Part shown: one piece after another, positions 33,122 to 42,912 of the stretch
How the letters are laid out: each line of letters starts with the position of its first letter
Position numbering within the stretch: position 1 is the first letter of the stretch
Assembly (NCBI GenBank): GCA_029259115.1
Contig: JAPDJO010000018.1
Coordinates: 1-64,000 of the forward strand
From: Thermoplasmatota archaeon
GTDB lineage: Archaea > Thermoplasmatota > E2 > DHVEG-1 > B18-G2
Direction: 5' to 3'
Length of the DNA: 64,000 nt
Notes under the pieces: generated by a model
Told to the model about the DNA's origin: nothing
The model's database searches: none
Seen by the model: only the letters and a program-made list of their open reading frames with translations
Position numbers and translations under genes: made by a program

Positions 33122-33984
33122 GGTCAACCCCTTACAGCAGGATGTGTAAGAGGATCTTCAAGAAAATTTTCGAGAAGCTCAACATAGAGGAAGACGAAAA
33201 AAACCATCTTCTGGAAATGGCTGATATAAGAATGACCTATGAGGAATACTACTCTATGGCAATCATGAATATGATAATAGCCTTTGTGTCATCTATCATT
33301 GTTTCTTTCGTCATCTATAATCTCTTTCCTTCGAATATTACAGCACTTGTTGTGTTCCTTCTTCCATCCATGTTGACCTTGATTGTATCAAGCTACTATC
33401 TTTCTCTACCAGATTCTAGGGCAAAAGCCAGGGCAAGGAAGATAGATATCCTTCTTCCTTATGTCACCAATTTCATAGCAACTATGTCCTCGGCAGGCAT
33501 ATCTCCAGGTGAGATTTTCAAAAGACTATCCACGGTTGATCTCTATGGAGAGATACAGAAGGAAGCTAAGAAGATAGCCAAAGAGATATACATCATGGGA
33601 ACAGATACCGTAACTGCATTAAAGCATGCGATAGAGAGATCTCCATCGAGAAAATTCAAGGATTTTATCCAAGGGATAATATCTACAATTCAATCCGGTA
33701 GTGATCTAAATGAGTACTTTAAAAACATCGTTGATAAGTACATGCAAGAAGATTTGTTAGAGAGAAGGAAGAATTTGGAATCTCTAGCGATAATAGCTGA
33801 GATTTTCGTTATCTCGGTGATAGCCTTTCCATTATTTCTAGTGATAATAATATCAACCATGAGTTTGACATCGAGTGGAGGAGCTATTCCTTTCGATTTT
33901 CTCTATATACTATCCCTACTTATTCTTCCTATGGCATACTTTGGATTTTATGTTCTCATGAAATCAACAGCGGTGGAGGTATGA
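33118..33984 (+). CDS. TadC/GspF-type pilus membrane protein 1
   Basis: 288 residues. Four hydrophobic helices in two pairs (about 45-90 and 225-280) around a cytoplasmic T2SF helical domain, with DILLPYVTNFIATMSSAGISPGEIF and GSDLNEYFKNIVDKYM. It anchors the ATPase at the membrane. The gene starts inside the ATPase stop (4-nt overlap) and ends with the same overlap into its paralogue. Confidence 0.88.
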   Translation: MRSTPYSRMCKRIFKKIFEKLNIEEDEKNHLLEMADIRMTYEEYYSMAIMNMIIAFVSSIIVSFVIYNLFPSNITALVVFLLPSMLTLIVSSYYLSLPDSRAKARARKIDILLPYVTNFIATMSSAGISPGEIFKRLSTVDLYGEIQKEAKKIAKEIYIMGTDTVTALKHAIERSPSRKFKDFIQGIISTIQSGSDLNEYFKNIVDKYMQEDLLERRKNLESLAIIAEIFVISVIAFPLFLVIIISTMSLTSSGGAIPFDFLYILSLLILPMAYFGFYVLMKSTAVEV

Positions 33985-34865
33985 TAGGAAAAAAGTATAA
34001 CCTGAAGAAGATATACAAGGAAGGGAGGCAAGATCTACCAGTTATACTGATAAGTGCCTTTCCAACAACTATTTTTATCATCATAGCCTTTTTTTCTCTT
34101 ATGGGAATGACTAGTTTTTCCAAAGATAATGTAGTAGATTTTATTCTCTTAGCGATCCTTTCCTCGCTGGGTCCAATAGGGTTTTATAACTATCACAAGC
34201 TAAGAATAAAAAGAAAGATAGAGGAAAAGCTACCCGATTTCCTTAGAGAGATAGGCAGCTCCACATCATCTGGAATGACTGTATTCGATGCTGTCAGATC
34301 TGCATCAAAGAGAGATTACGGGCCATTAACCAAGGAGATAAAGATGATGAATGCTCAGCTTTCCTGGGGAATATCTGTAAAAGAAGCTCTTGTAAATTTC
34401 TCCAAAAGATTAAAATCCCCACCTGTAGAGAGAGCTGTTCTCACCATAAATCAAGCTTTGGATATGGGCGGCAACACCTCAGAAACTTTTTTCGCTGCAG
34501 CCAAGGAAATAGAGCAGATAAAACTCATAGAACAACAAAGGCGAACAGAGATGTCAATGTACAGTATAGTGATTCTTCTGAGCTTCTTCGTTTTTCTTGC
34601 TGTGATCTTGATAATCAATCAAACAATCTTTGCCGAGTTTTTCAAACTTCAAAAAGAAATCGGTGGAGCAAGCATGGGAGGATTTGGTTTGGGGCATATA
34701 GACAAAGATGCTCTTAGGTATGCTTTTTTCTCTTTTACCTTTGTCCAGAGTATAGGAGCTGGATTGCTTGGAGGATTCATGATGGATGGTAACCTTTCGT
34801 CGGGCGTGAGATATAGCTTTATTCTTCTGCTAACTTCTTTCATAGCTCTCAGGTTCTTGATGTAG
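33981..34865 (+). CDS. TadC/GspF-type pilus membrane protein 2
   Basis: 294 residues, second platform protein. LPDFLREIGSSTSSGMTVFDAVRSAS is the T2SF domain entry, DMGGNTSETFFAAAKEIEQIKLIEQQRR the helical core, with pairs of membrane helices at each end. Archaeal pilus systems often carry two TadC-like proteins that probably heterodimerise. Overlaps the previous gene by 4 nt. Confidence 0.88.
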   Translation: MIGKKYNLKKIYKEGRQDLPVILISAFPTTIFIIIAFFSLMGMTSFSKDNVVDFILLAILSSLGPIGFYNYHKLRIKRKIEEKLPDFLREIGSSTSSGMTVFDAVRSASKRDYGPLTKEIKMMNAQLSWGISVKEALVNFSKRLKSPPVERAVLTINQALDMGGNTSETFFAAAKEIEQIKLIEQQRRTEMSMYSIVILLSFFVFLAVILIINQTIFAEFFKLQKEIGGASMGGFGLGHIDKDALRYAFFSFTFVQSIGAGLLGGFMMDGNLSSGVRYSFILLLTSFIALRFLM

Positions 34866-34909
34866 AGAGGTTTAAATAATAGGAGGGACAAAGATATATC
34901 TGAGGAGGG

Positions 34910-36250
34910 ATGAAATTCAGATCCATACTCAGAGATAACTATGCATTATCATCCCATGTACTAGATACAGCTCTGCTTCTAGGTATAGCTATAATAGCGT
35001 TTGGTGTTGTATCCTCAAATTTTTTTCCCTTAATTCTCCCAACCCATCCTCCAAATGTTGATCTATCTGCTTACATAAGAGGAGATTATGTATTTATAGA
35101 GCACATGGGTGGAGAGAGCTTAAAGTATAATAAAACGAGAATAATCGTAAGTATAGGCGATGAAGCTAAGAATAAACCACCACTTATCGAAAAGAATAAC
35201 AACGGTTTGTGGGAATGTGGTGAGTATGTATGCTATTTTTACAATACCACCGATTTAGTGAGTATACTAGTTATAGACGAAGAGACAAATTTTATACTCT
35301 TGCAAGGTAATCTGAAGAGAGGAGAGGTTTCATGGATAGGAGCAACACCTCCTATCTTGGTATCTAGTTTAAGAACCAACAGCGATGATGAAGATCTCAT
35401 ATGCTATGCTTTGCCTCAGGAAAACTTCAACGCAAAAACATATATTTACAACTGGAAGAAGAATGGAGAATCCATATTCGAGGTTCTCCTCCCATTTGAC
35501 AGTCAAAGCAATAGCCTTGCAAAGGACTACTCTGGAAATGGTTATGATGGCACAGTAGATGGTGCAACATGGATAGCCGATGGCAAAGTGGGTGGAGCCT
35601 ACAGTTTTGATGGTATAGACGACAAGATAGGAATATCTTTACCAAACGTATTCAGGGATTTAAGCAATAACTTCACGATCTCTCTCTGGATAAGAAGTAG
35701 GGATATAGTAACGAATAGCACCAAAATAAAAACAATAGTTGAGATATACATAGATGAAAACAACTCCCTACAGATATTCCAATACAACTCTTCCTTCCAA
35801 TTTGGATTTAAGGTAAATGGGGACAAAAAACAGGCTTTGAGAACGTCAGAGTTGCAAGAAAACCAGTGGTATTTCTTGAGCATAGTATGGAACTCTGGAA
35901 GTCCTTTGGTATATCTGAATGGCACCTTGAATATGTCGCCTGGCGCAAGAGAATATCCAGAAGGAAATAAAAGTAGTCTTGTCATTGGTCAATTGAGTAA
36001 TGGAAATAATAGCTTCAATGGAGACATAGATGAGTTCTATATCTATAGATATGCCAGATCTTCTCAACAGGTGTACCAAGATTATCTGGACACGAAAGAT
36101 GGATCATCTGATCACAGAACCTTGGTTGCAAGTGAAACTAGCTTGGGTGATGCTTGGTCATGCACAATTACACCTAACAACTCATTAACAGATGGGGACA
36201 CCATAGATTCTGAGGTTCTGGTTATCCAAGCATATGGGGGTGGGACATGA
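34910..36250 (+). CDS. Pilin-like protein with LamG domain (putative tip adhesin)
   Basis: 446 residues. The N-terminus RDNYALSSHVLDTALLLGIAI has the class III pilin pattern (basic, A-x-S, long hydrophobic helix). Residues ~40-180 are a beta domain with two cysteines (LWECGEYVCYF); about 188-390 form a LamG/concanavalin-like domain (YSGNGYDGTVDGATW, ISLWIRS, NGDIDEFYIYRYARS), often carbohydrate-binding. The C-terminal ~55 residues are Thr/Ser-rich. I infer a minor pilin carrying a glycan-binding head. GAGGAGGG precedes the ATG. Its stop overlaps the next adhesin gene. Confidence 0.75.
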   Translation: MKFRSILRDNYALSSHVLDTALLLGIAIIAFGVVSSNFFPLILPTHPPNVDLSAYIRGDYVFIEHMGGESLKYNKTRIIVSIGDEAKNKPPLIEKNNNGLWECGEYVCYFYNTTDLVSILVIDEETNFILLQGNLKRGEVSWIGATPPILVSSLRTNSDDEDLICYALPQENFNAKTYIYNWKKNGESIFEVLLPFDSQSNSLAKDYSGNGYDGTVDGATWIADGKVGGAYSFDGIDDKIGISLPNVFRDLSNNFTISLWIRSRDIVTNSTKIKTIVEIYIDENNSLQIFQYNSSFQFGFKVNGDKKQALRTSELQENQWYFLSIVWNSGSPLVYLNGTLNMSPGAREYPEGNKSSLVIGQLSNGNNSFNGDIDEFYIYRYARSSQQVYQDYLDTKDGSSDHRTLVASETSLGDAWSCTITPNNSLTDGDTIDSEVLVIQAYGGGT

Positions 36251-38223
36251 GGATCAAATACTTGCTTCTTCTTGGATTTTTACTCTTCTGCTCGGCTATC
36301 ATACTAATGGTCACAGATAGTGCAAAAGCAGGATCTTATAATGGCACAGACATAGCTCTAGCGATACTTCATGATCCTTCAACATTGATATCTTCATATT
36401 ATGAAGATAGCGATCCAACCAATCAGTTCAGACAGAGAGCCATACTTGACTCCCTAGGGATACTGAGCCCAACAGATGGGGATACGTTTGCTATGCTAAG
36501 CACTGGAATAGCTGGAGCTACACCAGTAACGACGAATTCTGAAGACCCTGGAAGTGAAGAGGGAACATGGTTCGGACCTCATTCTCCAGGTCCAAGGGGA
36601 CCTTTCGATCACGCAAAATTGATACTCAATCTCACGGTACCTGAAGGCATGCATAATGTATCTTTCGATTTGCAATTTTTCAGCATGGAATATCCTGACT
36701 TCGTAGGTACTATCTACAACGATAAAGTCAATGTTACGGTTATATCTCCTTCTAAAGGTATAGGATACTATCAGTTCGATGTTAACAGTGGAGATTTTGT
36801 CATGAAATCTAGAGATATACCCGGAACAGGTTTTGATCTATTTGCTGTAAGGTGGAGCTGGTGGTATAGGAAATGGGTACCAACGTCGCCGTCGGGAGTA
36901 GATACAGTAACCACTACTCCTTATTGGAGTGATGATGCAGGAGCTGGCGCTCTCATAACAAGAGTATTTCCGGTATCTCCAAACGAAAACATTACTATAA
37001 TATTCCAGATATGGGATGCTGGAGACAATATATTTGACAGTGCTGTCTTCATAGACAATGTGAGATTTTCAGGATATGGCTATCCTGATGTCAAAGCTGT
37101 TAAAACTTGGCAAGATGTGAATGGTGATACCCTCCAACCTGGAGATAGGATTAAATATACCATAACTTTGAGTAACATAGGCAACGTTTCCTTACCGGAT
37201 AATCCAGGTTATGAGTTTGAGGATCCCATTCCAGACAACACAACTTTCGTTCCAGGCTCTATATACTGTAGCTCTGGTACTTGCACCTATTTAAGTGATG
37301 AAAACAAGATAGTTTGGAGTGGAAGCATACCAAAAGAGAGTAGCGTACTTATAACATATCAAGTCGAGGTTTATTCCAATCTTACCGAGACTTCCATAAT
37401 ATCGAATCAGGGTACGATGTACTGGGATAAAGATGAAGATGGAACAAACGAAGCAACCGAACTCACAGATGATCCAAGTATAGATGATGGGATAGATCAA
37501 GACGGAGATGGTGAAACATGGGACGATGATCCTACCATAGCTGTTGTTCTACTAGAGAACCTTTCTGAACTATCAGAGGACTTCTCAGATGATACGCCTG
37601 GCGCGGGAGCGAGTCAAGACTTTTATGGATTTGATTGGTTTGATACGAGCTTCTCTGATGATCAGGGATACTTTGGTGTAGCAGGTGGCTATTATTACTC
37701 CACACCCAATTCCTTCAAAGTGCAGATGAGATCGAACATGAGTAAACAGTATTGGAATTACAGCTTTGGTTGGCTATCATCGGAGCCGAACGTAAGTTAT
37801 TGGGAAGTATATTTTGCATGCGGGAACAACAGCGAAGAATCTGATCTCATCTTATCATTCAAAGATTCTGAAGGAAATGAGATCGCTAGGTTGAAATTTG
37901 ATTATGAAAACACTGGTAGCGATCTTCCAAATAACTTTGCGCCTTGCCTGTATTACATGAATAGAGATGAACAATGGGTTAAGATTTCTACAGATTATCA
38001 AAATGGATATCTCTACAATGGATGGTATAAACTAAGGATAGAAACAAACGGTACCAAACTTGATTACATACTCTACAGAAATGATAACATTACCGATAGA
38101 AAGACCGATTATTATCTGGAGGTTGAACTTTCTGGGCTATCAAAAGTAGAATGGTACTCTACCAAGAATCCTGTCGTCTGTCCAATGTTTTTCTTTGATG
38201 AGCATAAAATAGGATTTTCCTAG
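36247..38223 (+). CDS. Large secreted adhesin with DUF11-like domain
   Basis: 658 residues with a signal peptide (YLLLLGFLLFCSAIILM). Residues ~30-275 resemble the choice-of-anchor L type beta domain (ALAILHDPSTLISSY, SFDLQFFSMEYPDF, AVFIDNVRFSG). About 278-410 is a DUF11-like repeat (DRIKYTITLSNIGNVSLPD). Acidic Ca-binding-like loops follow (DKDEDGTNEA, DQDGDGETWDDD), and ~440-658 is another jelly-roll-like domain. No membrane anchor follows, so it is secreted or held by the pilus. Translationally coupled to the LamG pilin. Confidence 0.7.
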   Translation: MRIKYLLLLGFLLFCSAIILMVTDSAKAGSYNGTDIALAILHDPSTLISSYYEDSDPTNQFRQRAILDSLGILSPTDGDTFAMLSTGIAGATPVTTNSEDPGSEEGTWFGPHSPGPRGPFDHAKLILNLTVPEGMHNVSFDLQFFSMEYPDFVGTIYNDKVNVTVISPSKGIGYYQFDVNSGDFVMKSRDIPGTGFDLFAVRWSWWYRKWVPTSPSGVDTVTTTPYWSDDAGAGALITRVFPVSPNENITIIFQIWDAGDNIFDSAVFIDNVRFSGYGYPDVKAVKTWQDVNGDTLQPGDRIKYTITLSNIGNVSLPDNPGYEFEDPIPDNTTFVPGSIYCSSGTCTYLSDENKIVWSGSIPKESSVLITYQVEVYSNLTETSIISNQGTMYWDKDEDGTNEATELTDDPSIDDGIDQDGDGETWDDDPTIAVVLLENLSELSEDFSDDTPGAGASQDFYGFDWFDTSFSDDQGYFGVAGGYYYSTPNSFKVQMRSNMSKQYWNYSFGWLSSEPNVSYWEVYFACGNNSEESDLILSFKDSEGNEIARLKFDYENTGSDLPNNFAPCLYYMNRDEQWVKISTDYQNGYLYNGWYKLRIETNGTKLDYILYRNDNITDRKTDYYLEVELSGLSKVEWYSTKNPVVCPMFFFDEHKIGFS

Positions 38224-38224
38224 T

Positions 38225-38884
38225 TCACTCCCTTATGCCGTAGTAGAATTTTATCTCTCTCATGTAGTTTTCCATCTCTTGATCAAACTGATTGTAATAT
38301 GGACTCAGCTCGTTAAATATATCCATCTCATGACTAGCTTTTGCATTCTCGCCATCTTGATAATAAATAGATGCATTCTCTAGGTGCCAACTCATAAGAT
38401 TGCCATAATAAGTAAGATTGATAGCAGAGTGAGTGTAGTTGATATAAAGCTCTAAGATCACGCTGTATTCCTCGGTTGATGAATTTGTAGATAATAGCAT
38501 GTAGTGAAGAGCTTTTTTAAATACATAGTTGGATCTGTTGAAATAGAACTTTGCATCAAAAGTGAGATTCTTGGTTTTCTCGTAATCTTTCCTTTCAAAC
38601 CAGAAGTTTGCTTTTTCTAGATTAATCTTTGCATTCTTTAGATCATCTCTAGCTGTATCCAAGTAAGTTAAAGCCATGGACATGTTGTCAACGAATTTCT
38701 TTGCCTGAGATGTTACAAACTCTATCTTTTCTTCATAGACCACCCTTACTTCTTGTAACCTGATCCTGTTTTGATAATCTGCAATAATATAGGTCATGGT
38801 TATCACAACAATCATTATGGATACCATTCCCAAAAATAGTGTTAAATCAAACTCTCTTCCAGCGAACTTCACCCTCCTCATCAT
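38225..38884 (-). CDS. Membrane-anchored coiled-coil protein
   Basis: 219 residues. One N-terminal helix (FLGMVSIMIVVITMTYIIA) is preceded by a basic cytoplasmic segment. The outside part is all-helical with heptad-like repeats (LTYLDTARDDLKNAKINLEKANFWF) and several N-glycosylation-type sequons (NMS, NLT, NRS, NYT). No family is recognised. It may be a structural element of the pilus/surface complex encoded around it. Confidence 0.55.
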   Translation of the reverse strand: MMRRVKFAGREFDLTLFLGMVSIMIVVITMTYIIADYQNRIRLQEVRVVYEEKIEFVTSQAKKFVDNMSMALTYLDTARDDLKNAKINLEKANFWFERKDYEKTKNLTFDAKFYFNRSNYVFKKALHYMLLSTNSSTEEYSVILELYINYTHSAINLTYYGNLMSWHLENASIYYQDGENAKASHEMDIFNELSPYYNQFDQEMENYMREIKFYYGIRE

Positions 38885-38897
38885 TTGAAAGAATAGA

Positions 38898-39482
38898 CTA
38901 AGGATATAAAGAGTTGTTGTTTCTTAAAGAGATTCTGTAGGAGTATAAATCCTCAAAAAATATGTGCCTCTTCGTTATCACCTCAAATTCATAGATACTG
39001 TTATATTTTTCTTCTAAAAACTCTCTATTGGTCAAGCTGCTCATAACCATATAAATCTCCCCACCAGTTTCAAGATATCTCCAGGCATCTCCAAGAAATC
39101 TGTCAATAACCTCTACTCCTCCTTTGCCTCCGTCCCAAGATATATCCTCTCCTTTGGTGGGAAGATAAGGTGGGTTGAATGTTATCAAATCAAATCTTTC
39201 ATCAATATTTCTAAACAGATCAGTTTTTACAACTCTAAGCCTAATGTTGTTTATTTCCGAGTTGAGTATGGTATTCTCTATAGCTTTTTCACTAATATCA
39301 GCAGCCACTACATCCAGACCAGATTTTGCTAGATGTAATGCTACTATTCCAGTTCCACAACCCATGTCAAGCGCTTTTTCGTGCTTCTCTATGTTTATAG
39401 ACTCTATGAGAAGATAGCTATCATCAGCTGGAGGGTAGACGCCAGGCAGCACCCTTATTTTTATATCCTGATCTATTTTCAC
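38898..39482 (-). CDS. Mtq2/HemK-type glutamine N5-methyltransferase
   Basis: 194 residues. YPPADDSYLLIES is the N-terminal signature, MGCGTGIVALHLA the SAM loop, AADIS the acidic residue binding ribose, and FNPPYLPTKGED the catalytic NPPY that binds the amide of glutamine. The short, lid-less form matches archaeal/eukaryotic Mtq2, which methylates the GGQ motif of release factor aRF1 (with Trm112 as partner). Cytoplasmic; apparently unrelated in function to the adhesins beside it. Confidence 0.85.
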   Translation of the reverse strand: MKIDQDIKIRVLPGVYPPADDSYLLIESINIEKHEKALDMGCGTGIVALHLAKSGLDVVAADISEKAIENTILNSEINNIRLRVVKTDLFRNIDERFDLITFNPPYLPTKGEDISWDGGKGGVEVIDRFLGDAWRYLETGGEIYMVMSSLTNREFLEEKYNSIYEFEVITKRHIFFEDLYSYRISLRNNNSLYP

Positions 39483-39527
39483 GGGAAAAGTATAAGTTCG
39501 GGTATTTTATATATGAATTGGGATGGG

Positions 39528-41291
39528 ATGAAGGTAAAGATAGCACTGATTGGTCTACTAGCTTTCATCGTGTTCATAATAGTTCTCATCTCCTCTAATG
39601 CAAAAACTATAGTTGTAGACAAAACTGGAGGTGGAGACTTTTCGAGCATAGGAGAGGCTATAGAAAATGCAAGTGATGGAGATATAATATTTGTAAAGTC
39701 TGGTGTGTATCAGGAAAATCTAATTATCGAGAATAAAAGCATATCTATAATGGGGGAAAATAAGGAAGAGACAATAATAGAGGCATTGAACAATGGTCAT
39801 GTTTTGAGACTCTACAATGTCAGTAGCTCCAGCATATCTGATTTAACTATCAGAAAGGCAAAAGGCACAGGAAATGACTGCATATTTCTAGAGTACTGTA
39901 CCAATGTAACTATAAGTAACTGTGTAATAGAAAACAGCCAAGATAGTGATGGCATATCTATGTATAGATGTTCAAATATAAGCGTAAGAGGATGTGATAT
40001 AAGGTATAATTCTCAAGGTAGCGGGATAATAATGATGTTTTGTTATAACAACACTGTTACTGGAAACACAATATACGAGAATCAGAAAGGTATAACTATA
40101 CAGTATCTGTCCTCTAACAATAAGATAATCGAGAATACAATCAAAGACAATACCCTGTATGGTATATGGATAATAAGCTCTTCTTCAGATAACATAATGT
40201 CCAAGAATACCTTCCAAAACAACAACCCAAATGCTGAGGATAAATGTTCAAATTTCTGGTATGATCCTATCGAGAAAAAAGGAAATTATTGGGACGATTA
40301 CCAAGGCAAAGATTCCAATCATGATGGAATAGGAGATACACCGTATCAGATACCTGGGGGAGATAACCAAGATATCTATGTTTTAGGTTTTTTTGCTCAA
40401 GAAGAGCCATCTCAACCTAAGAATCAAAAACCTGTAGCTGATGCAGGAGGAGAGTACCATGGAATGGTGAATTCAAGTATAACCTTTGATGCTTCCCAGA
40501 GCTATGATCCTGATGGAGAGATCGTTGAATATATCTGGGATTTTGGAGATGGAAGCATAGGAAAAGGTAAAGTGGTTACCCACTCGTATTCTTCTCCAGG
40601 GGATTACACAGTAACTCTAACCGTAAGGGATGAAAGAGGAGCAGAGGATGATGATGTTACAACTGCTCACATATCTGAATATGTAGAGAACAAGGAGCCT
40701 GTTGCGATCATAGAGTTGAAGGATTATGCAATAGTCGGAGAGATCCTAGAGTTTAACGCTTCGAAAAGCTATGATCCTGATGGTGAGATAGTCAACTATG
40801 TTTGGAAATTTGGAGATGGGAAGGTTGCATATGGAAAGGTTGTTGAGCATGCATACTCTGAGTCTGGAACTTATAATGTAACTTTAGAAGTGGTGGACGA
40901 TCTTGGATATACGAACTCGACCAAGAAATCTATAACTGTATTGCCTGAGGGAGGAGAGATAAAGGCAGACTTCTCTGTAGAAACTAATCTACTATTTGTT
41001 GGCTCAGATATAGTATTCAATGCCTCCAAAAGCTCAGGAAGTATAATCTCGTACATATGGAGCTTTGGAGATGGAGAAAACATAACAACCTCTCTACCCA
41101 TATGCAATCACACCTATCTCAAACCAGGGATATATCAAGTGAATTTAACAGTTGTCGGAGCTAACGGGGAGAAAGATACAAAATCCATTACTATAGTAAT
41201 CGAGGGTGCATGGAAAAAGGATACGCCTGGCTTTGAACTAATATTCGTAATACTTTCTATCGCAATATTCTATGTGGTGAGGAGGAGATGA
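39528..41291 (+). CDS. Parallel beta-helix/PKD surface protein with PGF-CTERM-like tail
   Basis: 587 residues from ATG 39528. Signal/anchor helix KIALIGLLAFIVFIIVLIS; a NosD-like right-handed beta-helix at ~30-235 (VDKTGGGDFSSIGEAIENAS, many N-x-I repeats); three PKD domains at ~300-385, 390-475 and 480-560 (YDPDGEIV...W.FGDG). The C-terminus TPGFELIFVILSIAIFYVV followed by arginines is PGF-CTERM-like, predicting archaeosortase processing and lipid attachment. TATA-like TATTTTATAT lies about 20-25 nt upstream. ATG 39513 is an alternative. Confidence 0.8.
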   Translation: MKVKIALIGLLAFIVFIIVLISSNAKTIVVDKTGGGDFSSIGEAIENASDGDIIFVKSGVYQENLIIENKSISIMGENKEETIIEALNNGHVLRLYNVSSSSISDLTIRKAKGTGNDCIFLEYCTNVTISNCVIENSQDSDGISMYRCSNISVRGCDIRYNSQGSGIIMMFCYNNTVTGNTIYENQKGITIQYLSSNNKIIENTIKDNTLYGIWIISSSSDNIMSKNTFQNNNPNAEDKCSNFWYDPIEKKGNYWDDYQGKDSNHDGIGDTPYQIPGGDNQDIYVLGFFAQEEPSQPKNQKPVADAGGEYHGMVNSSITFDASQSYDPDGEIVEYIWDFGDGSIGKGKVVTHSYSSPGDYTVTLTVRDERGAEDDDVTTAHISEYVENKEPVAIIELKDYAIVGEILEFNASKSYDPDGEIVNYVWKFGDGKVAYGKVVEHAYSESGTYNVTLEVVDDLGYTNSTKKSITVLPEGGEIKADFSVETNLLFVGSDIVFNASKSSGSIISYIWSFGDGENITTSLPICNHTYLKPGIYQVNLTVVGANGEKDTKSITIVIEGAWKKDTPGFELIFVILSIAIFYVVRRR

Positions 41292-42097
41292 ACAGATATG
41301 GAGTAGTTGGAGTAATAGAAGCTATTTTGCTTGTAGCTTTATTTGCTATCATCTTGGCTACCATCCAACTTACCTATATCCCGAGTCTCATGGAAAACAG
41401 AGAAGCTGAACATATGTCTACTGTTAGCAATCAGTTCTCCCAACTCAAATTAGCTATAGATCTTCATTCGGTAAGCAGATCAAATTTCTCTATAAGTGTT
41501 CCATTAACACTTGGTAGCAGGGAAATACCTTATCTTGTGACAGCAAGATCTCTAGGAGAGGTTTCTATTGTAGAGAATGCTTTCAAGATTTCTGTAAAAA
41601 CAGCTTCAGGCTATAGCAATTTTTCTCTTGGAATAATAAGATATAATGCGAATAATGTCTACTATGTCAGACAGTCATACATTCTTGAATGCGGAGCTGT
41701 TCTATTAAGACAGAGTGGAGGTTATGACTCTATGCTTTCTCCGCCTACATTCTCTGCCAAAAAATCTGGAAACACCATATCTCTAAGCTTGCTGGCAGTT
41801 AATATAAGCAGCTACGCAAACAGAACGACAGAATCTGGATTAGATACAACATATATAAGAACAAATTACTCTTCCATGTCATCCTTTGATTTTCATGATA
41901 TAGAGAGTTTGACCATATACACTTATTATCCTGATCCTTGGTTTAGGTTTCTAAATTACAGCATAGATAACTGCACAGTTACTGAGTATGATAACAGAGT
42001 TGTTGTTGAGCCTGAAAGTGGCTATCAAATGAATCTCCATCTCGATGTAATAAAGATTTATGCCCAGATAGGAAGAGGATGGATAGGTAATTTATAA
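41288..42097 (+). CDS. Pseudopilin-like surface protein
   Basis: 269 residues. N-terminal MNRYGVVGVIEAILLVALF is a class III pilin-like segment. YIPSLMENREAEHMSTVSNQF is a pattern I know from uncharacterised archaeal pilin-like proteins that have a P-x-W/L...E-x-x-HM motif after the helix. The C-terminal ~230 residues are a beta domain with Ser/Asn-rich loops. It overlaps the beta-helix gene by 4 nt and precedes the KaiC-like ATPase, so the three probably form an operon. Confidence 0.7.
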   Translation: MNRYGVVGVIEAILLVALFAIILATIQLTYIPSLMENREAEHMSTVSNQFSQLKLAIDLHSVSRSNFSISVPLTLGSREIPYLVTARSLGEVSIVENAFKISVKTASGYSNFSLGIIRYNANNVYYVRQSYILECGAVLLRQSGGYDSMLSPPTFSAKKSGNTISLSLLAVNISSYANRTTESGLDTTYIRTNYSSMSSFDFHDIESLTIYTYYPDPWFRFLNYSIDNCTVTEYDNRVVVEPESGYQMNLHLDVIKIYAQIGRGWIGNL

Positions 42098-42129
42098 AAA
42101 TAAAAATATGATGTAGAAGAGGAGATCTT

Positions 42130-42912
42130 GTGGAGCCTGAGGTGTATCCTCCAGATACAAAAGAGATTCTACCGAGTGATGTCCTAAAAACAGGTATACC
42201 TGGATTTGATGAACTCTTTTCCATAGGGGGCATACCAAAAGGAAATATAGTTATAGTCGCAGGCGGACCAGGCGTAGGGAAAAGTACATTTTGCAGACAG
42301 ATATGCAACAATCTTGCCTCAAAAAAACACCCCTGTCTCTATGTGAGTTTTGAAGAAAGTGTGGAGAGAATAGAAAAAAGCATGATAAGTTTTGGATGGG
42401 ATGTCGAGAGATACGAGAGAGAAGGAGTATTTGTGATTCAGAAGATGAATCCTCTCGATATACTAAGAATCAAATTTGGATCCATAGGTGGAGGAGAATC
42501 CGCAGCAGAAATAACTGCGAAGATAGAACCAATAACCATACCAAGAGGTTTTAATCCGGAGGTTATAGTTGTAGACTCTTTGACAGCAATAGTAGCAGCT
42601 ACAATAAGCAAAGCTAAAAACTATCGTATATACCTCCAACAGTTGTTTAGCTTCTTTGAAGAAACAAAAGCAACCACATTCTTGATCACAGAGACAGATG
42701 AGATTCCAAAGAGATACAGCTCTACAGGTATAGAGGAGTTTCTTGCTGACGGAATAATAGTTCTCTATAATATACAAAAGGGCAGTGTCAGGGAGAGTGC
42801 GTTAGAAATTGTAAAGATGAGATACACCAGACACGAAAAAAGGATAGTTGCCTTCGAAATCACAGATAAAGGTATAGTTGTCCATCCGAACAGGCAGGTG
42901 TCTATAGATTAG
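42130..42912 (+). CDS. KaiC-like RecA-family ATPase in the pilus island
   Basis: 260 residues, single KaiC domain. GIPGFDELFSIGGIPKGN, Walker A GGPGVGKST near residue 52, Walker B EVIVVDSLTA, and IEEFLADGIIVLYN with KMRYTRHEKR. In the archaellum, a KaiC-like protein (ArlH) works with the ATPase ArlI; this one may play a similar part for the pilus ATPase (inference). Start is GTG 42130 after GAGGAG. A degenerate receiver gene converges on its 3' end, overlapping 11 nt. Confidence 0.82.
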   Translation: MEPEVYPPDTKEILPSDVLKTGIPGFDELFSIGGIPKGNIVIVAGGPGVGKSTFCRQICNNLASKKHPCLYVSFEESVERIEKSMISFGWDVERYEREGVFVIQKMNPLDILRIKFGSIGGGESAAEITAKIEPITIPRGFNPEVIVVDSLTAIVAATISKAKNYRIYLQQLFSFFEETKATTFLITETDEIPKRYSSTGIEEFLADGIIVLYNIQKGSVRESALEIVKMRYTRHEKRIVAFEITDKGIVVHPNRQVSID

